Source of the DNA: Coxiellaceae bacterium UBA6002
GTDB lineage: Bacteria > Pseudomonadota > Gammaproteobacteria > UBA6002
DNA length: 15,738 nt
Reading direction: 5' to 3'
NCBI GenBank assembly: GCA_002429595.1
Contig: DJAM01000144.1
Coordinates: 1-15,738 of the forward strand
Position 1 is the stretch's first letter, and every line of letters begins with the position of its first letter. This document shows positions 14,921 to 15,738 of this stretch, piece by piece. The notes under the pieces are model-generated. The model searched no databases. It was not told the DNA's origin and worked only from the letters and a program-made list of their open reading frames with translations. Position numbers and translations under genes: made by a program.

Positions 14921-14983
14921 CATTTTAACCAAATTAGATTAATCTAACCTTTTGATTTTGCGAATGAAAAGGAGGTTAAAATG
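14921..14983 (+). repeat. Inverted repeat that can pair with the transposase start codon
   Basis: CATTTTAACC at 14921-14930 is the exact reverse complement of GGTTAAAATG at 14974-14983. The second arm takes in the last bases of the AAAAGGAGG ribosome binding site and the whole ATG. A transcript entering from outside the element would carry both arms and could hide the start; one beginning inside, downstream of 14930, would not. This is how IS10 and IS50 limit transposase made from outside promoters; its use here is inferred. Confidence 0.55.
14934..14947. repeat. Perfect 14-base palindrome near the left end of the element
   Basis: TTAGATTAATCTAA is its own reverse complement and sits between the arms of the larger inverted repeat. 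It could be a binding site for the transposase or another protein, or extend the hairpin in RNA. Confidence 0.5.
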
Positions 14984-15738
14984 CCAAGGAAGGATATTAT
15001 CCTAAATCTACCCGGATTTGCCATACGAAAAATAGGTGGTAACAATCCAGTTTTCATAGAAGTTGCATATAGAAGGATTTAGCGCGTGATCACAAAGTAG
15101 GAAAATCTACGATTGAACGTTGGTATCATGAGCGTTATGAACATGAAGAGAAACGAAATACCTCAAATATGTTGCCTCGTGTACTTGGTATTGACGAACA
15201 TTTTTTTAGTAAGAAGGAAGGTTATGCCACTACGTTTTGTAACTTAGAGAAGAATAAAATTTTTGATATTGTAAAAGGACGTTCTTCTAAAGAGCTAGAA
15301 ACTTATTTAAAAAAACTCCCAAATAAAGACCGAGTGGAAGTGATTTGTATCGATTTAAGCAGTACTTATCGGAAAATCATAAGAACCCATTTTCCTAATG
15401 CCAAGATCGTTGCAGATCGCTTTCATGTCATCCGTTTAATTAATCACCTGTGTATGCAAACCTATAGCAGCATTGATCCGAGGATACGTTATCATCGTGG
15501 TTTATTAGCTGCTTTAAAAACCAATCCTGAAAATTTATCACCAAAACGTTTGAAACAACGTGATGACTTTCTGGCGATGCATCCTGTAATTAAACATATT
15601 TATGAGTTTAAACAGCGCTTACACAAGTTGTTAATGAAGAAACACTGCACGGCTAAAAAATGTGAACGCTTACTTCCCATTTTTACGGCAATGATTAATC
15701 AACTTAAACACATTGAGTTTAAACATTTAAAAACATTA
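14981..15738 (+). pseudogene. ISL3-family transposase, internally deleted and frameshifted
   Basis: From ATG 14981, with a near-perfect AAAAGGAGG upstream, the frame encodes the typical N-terminus M-P-R-K-D-I-I-L-N-L-P-G-F and ends at a stop at 15079-15081 after 33 codons. Near base 15073 the homology jumps to another frame, K-D-L-A-R-D-H-K-V-G-K-S-T-I-E-R-W, which stays open to the window end. That frame holds L-G-I-D-E-H-F-F and V-I-C-I-D-L-S-S-T-Y with the first two acidic catalytic residues, and V-A-D-R-F-H-V-I-R-L-I-N. The piece normally between these parts, about 70-80 residues with the zinc-finger/ribbon region that binds the IS ends, is missing. The deletion changed the frame, so no full protein can be made. 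The third catalytic residue and C-terminus are beyond the window. Confidence 0.88.

Larger units (their letters stand above)
14899..15738 (+). mobile_element. ISL3-family insertion sequence, left part, running off the window
   Basis: The left end starts with GGCTCAGCCC at 14899, fitting the GGCTC-type termini of the ISL3 family, and is followed by a transposase gene of that family on the plus strand. ISL3 elements usually duplicate eight target bases, so the left copy would be GATTAAAC at 14891-14898; the right end lies outside the window and cannot be checked. The first 80 bases also carry a perfect 14-base palindrome and an inverted repeat covering the transposase start. The transposase is internally deleted, so this copy cannot move by itself. 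Confidence 0.82.

Noticed and set aside
1..15738. tRNA, rRNA, CRISPR arrays, phage or toxin-antitoxin genes
   Set aside because: No cloverleaf-like sequence, regularly spaced repeats or matching small gene pairs were seen on either strand.

Overview
This is an AT-rich bacterial window that reads as part of a surface-polysaccharide (LPS/O-antigen) locus of a Gram-negative organism. Codon use, gene content and the style of the insertion sequence remind me of Legionella or a related gammaproteobacterium, but that is an impression, not a proof. Nearly every recognisable gene belongs to nucleotide-sugar synthesis, sugar transfer or sugar decoration.

Layout from left to right. (a) 1-1734, plus strand: an unrecognised 347-residue protein whose start region looks frameshifted, then a small GtrA-type membrane protein behind a good promoter candidate. 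(b) 1737-3504, minus strand: rmlA and rmlB, overlapping, which make dTDP-4-keto-6-deoxyglucose. (c) 3644-8158, plus strand, an operon starting from a promoter divergent to rmlA: a DegT-type sugar 3-aminotransferase (fdtB/qdtB-like), a SAM methyltransferase, a NeuD/PglD-type acetyltransferase, a FemAB/GNAT-type acyltransferase and a GtrB-type polyprenyl-phosphate glycosyltransferase. (d) 12057-8169, minus strand, a second operon with its own promoter: a five-bladed beta-propeller glycosidase-like protein, a methyltransferase, a PhyH-family dioxygenase and an acyltransferase-3 gene broken by four frameshifts. (e) 12180-12605, plus strand: an FdtA/QdtA-type 3,4-ketoisomerase. (f) 14797-12623, minus strand: a 724-residue membrane protein that looks like a GT-C glycosyltransferase. 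(g) 14899-15738: the left part of an ISL3-family insertion sequence with an internally deleted transposase, inserted into a gene of which only the last 28 codons remain upstream of the membrane-protein gene.

How the genes fit together. RmlA, RmlB, the ketoisomerase and the aminotransferase form the full route from glucose-1-phosphate to a dTDP-3-amino-3,6-dideoxyhexose (Fuc3N or Qui3N). RmlC and RmlD are absent, so rhamnose is not the product within this window. The two acyltransferases next to the aminotransferase are candidates for acylating the amino group. The GtrA, GtrB and GT-C proteins together match a three-component periplasmic glycosylation system, so the likely inference is that this aminosugar is loaded on undecaprenyl phosphate, flipped, and attached to a surface glycan. 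The broken acyltransferase and the IS-interrupted gene suggest that part of the decoration pathway has been lost recently.
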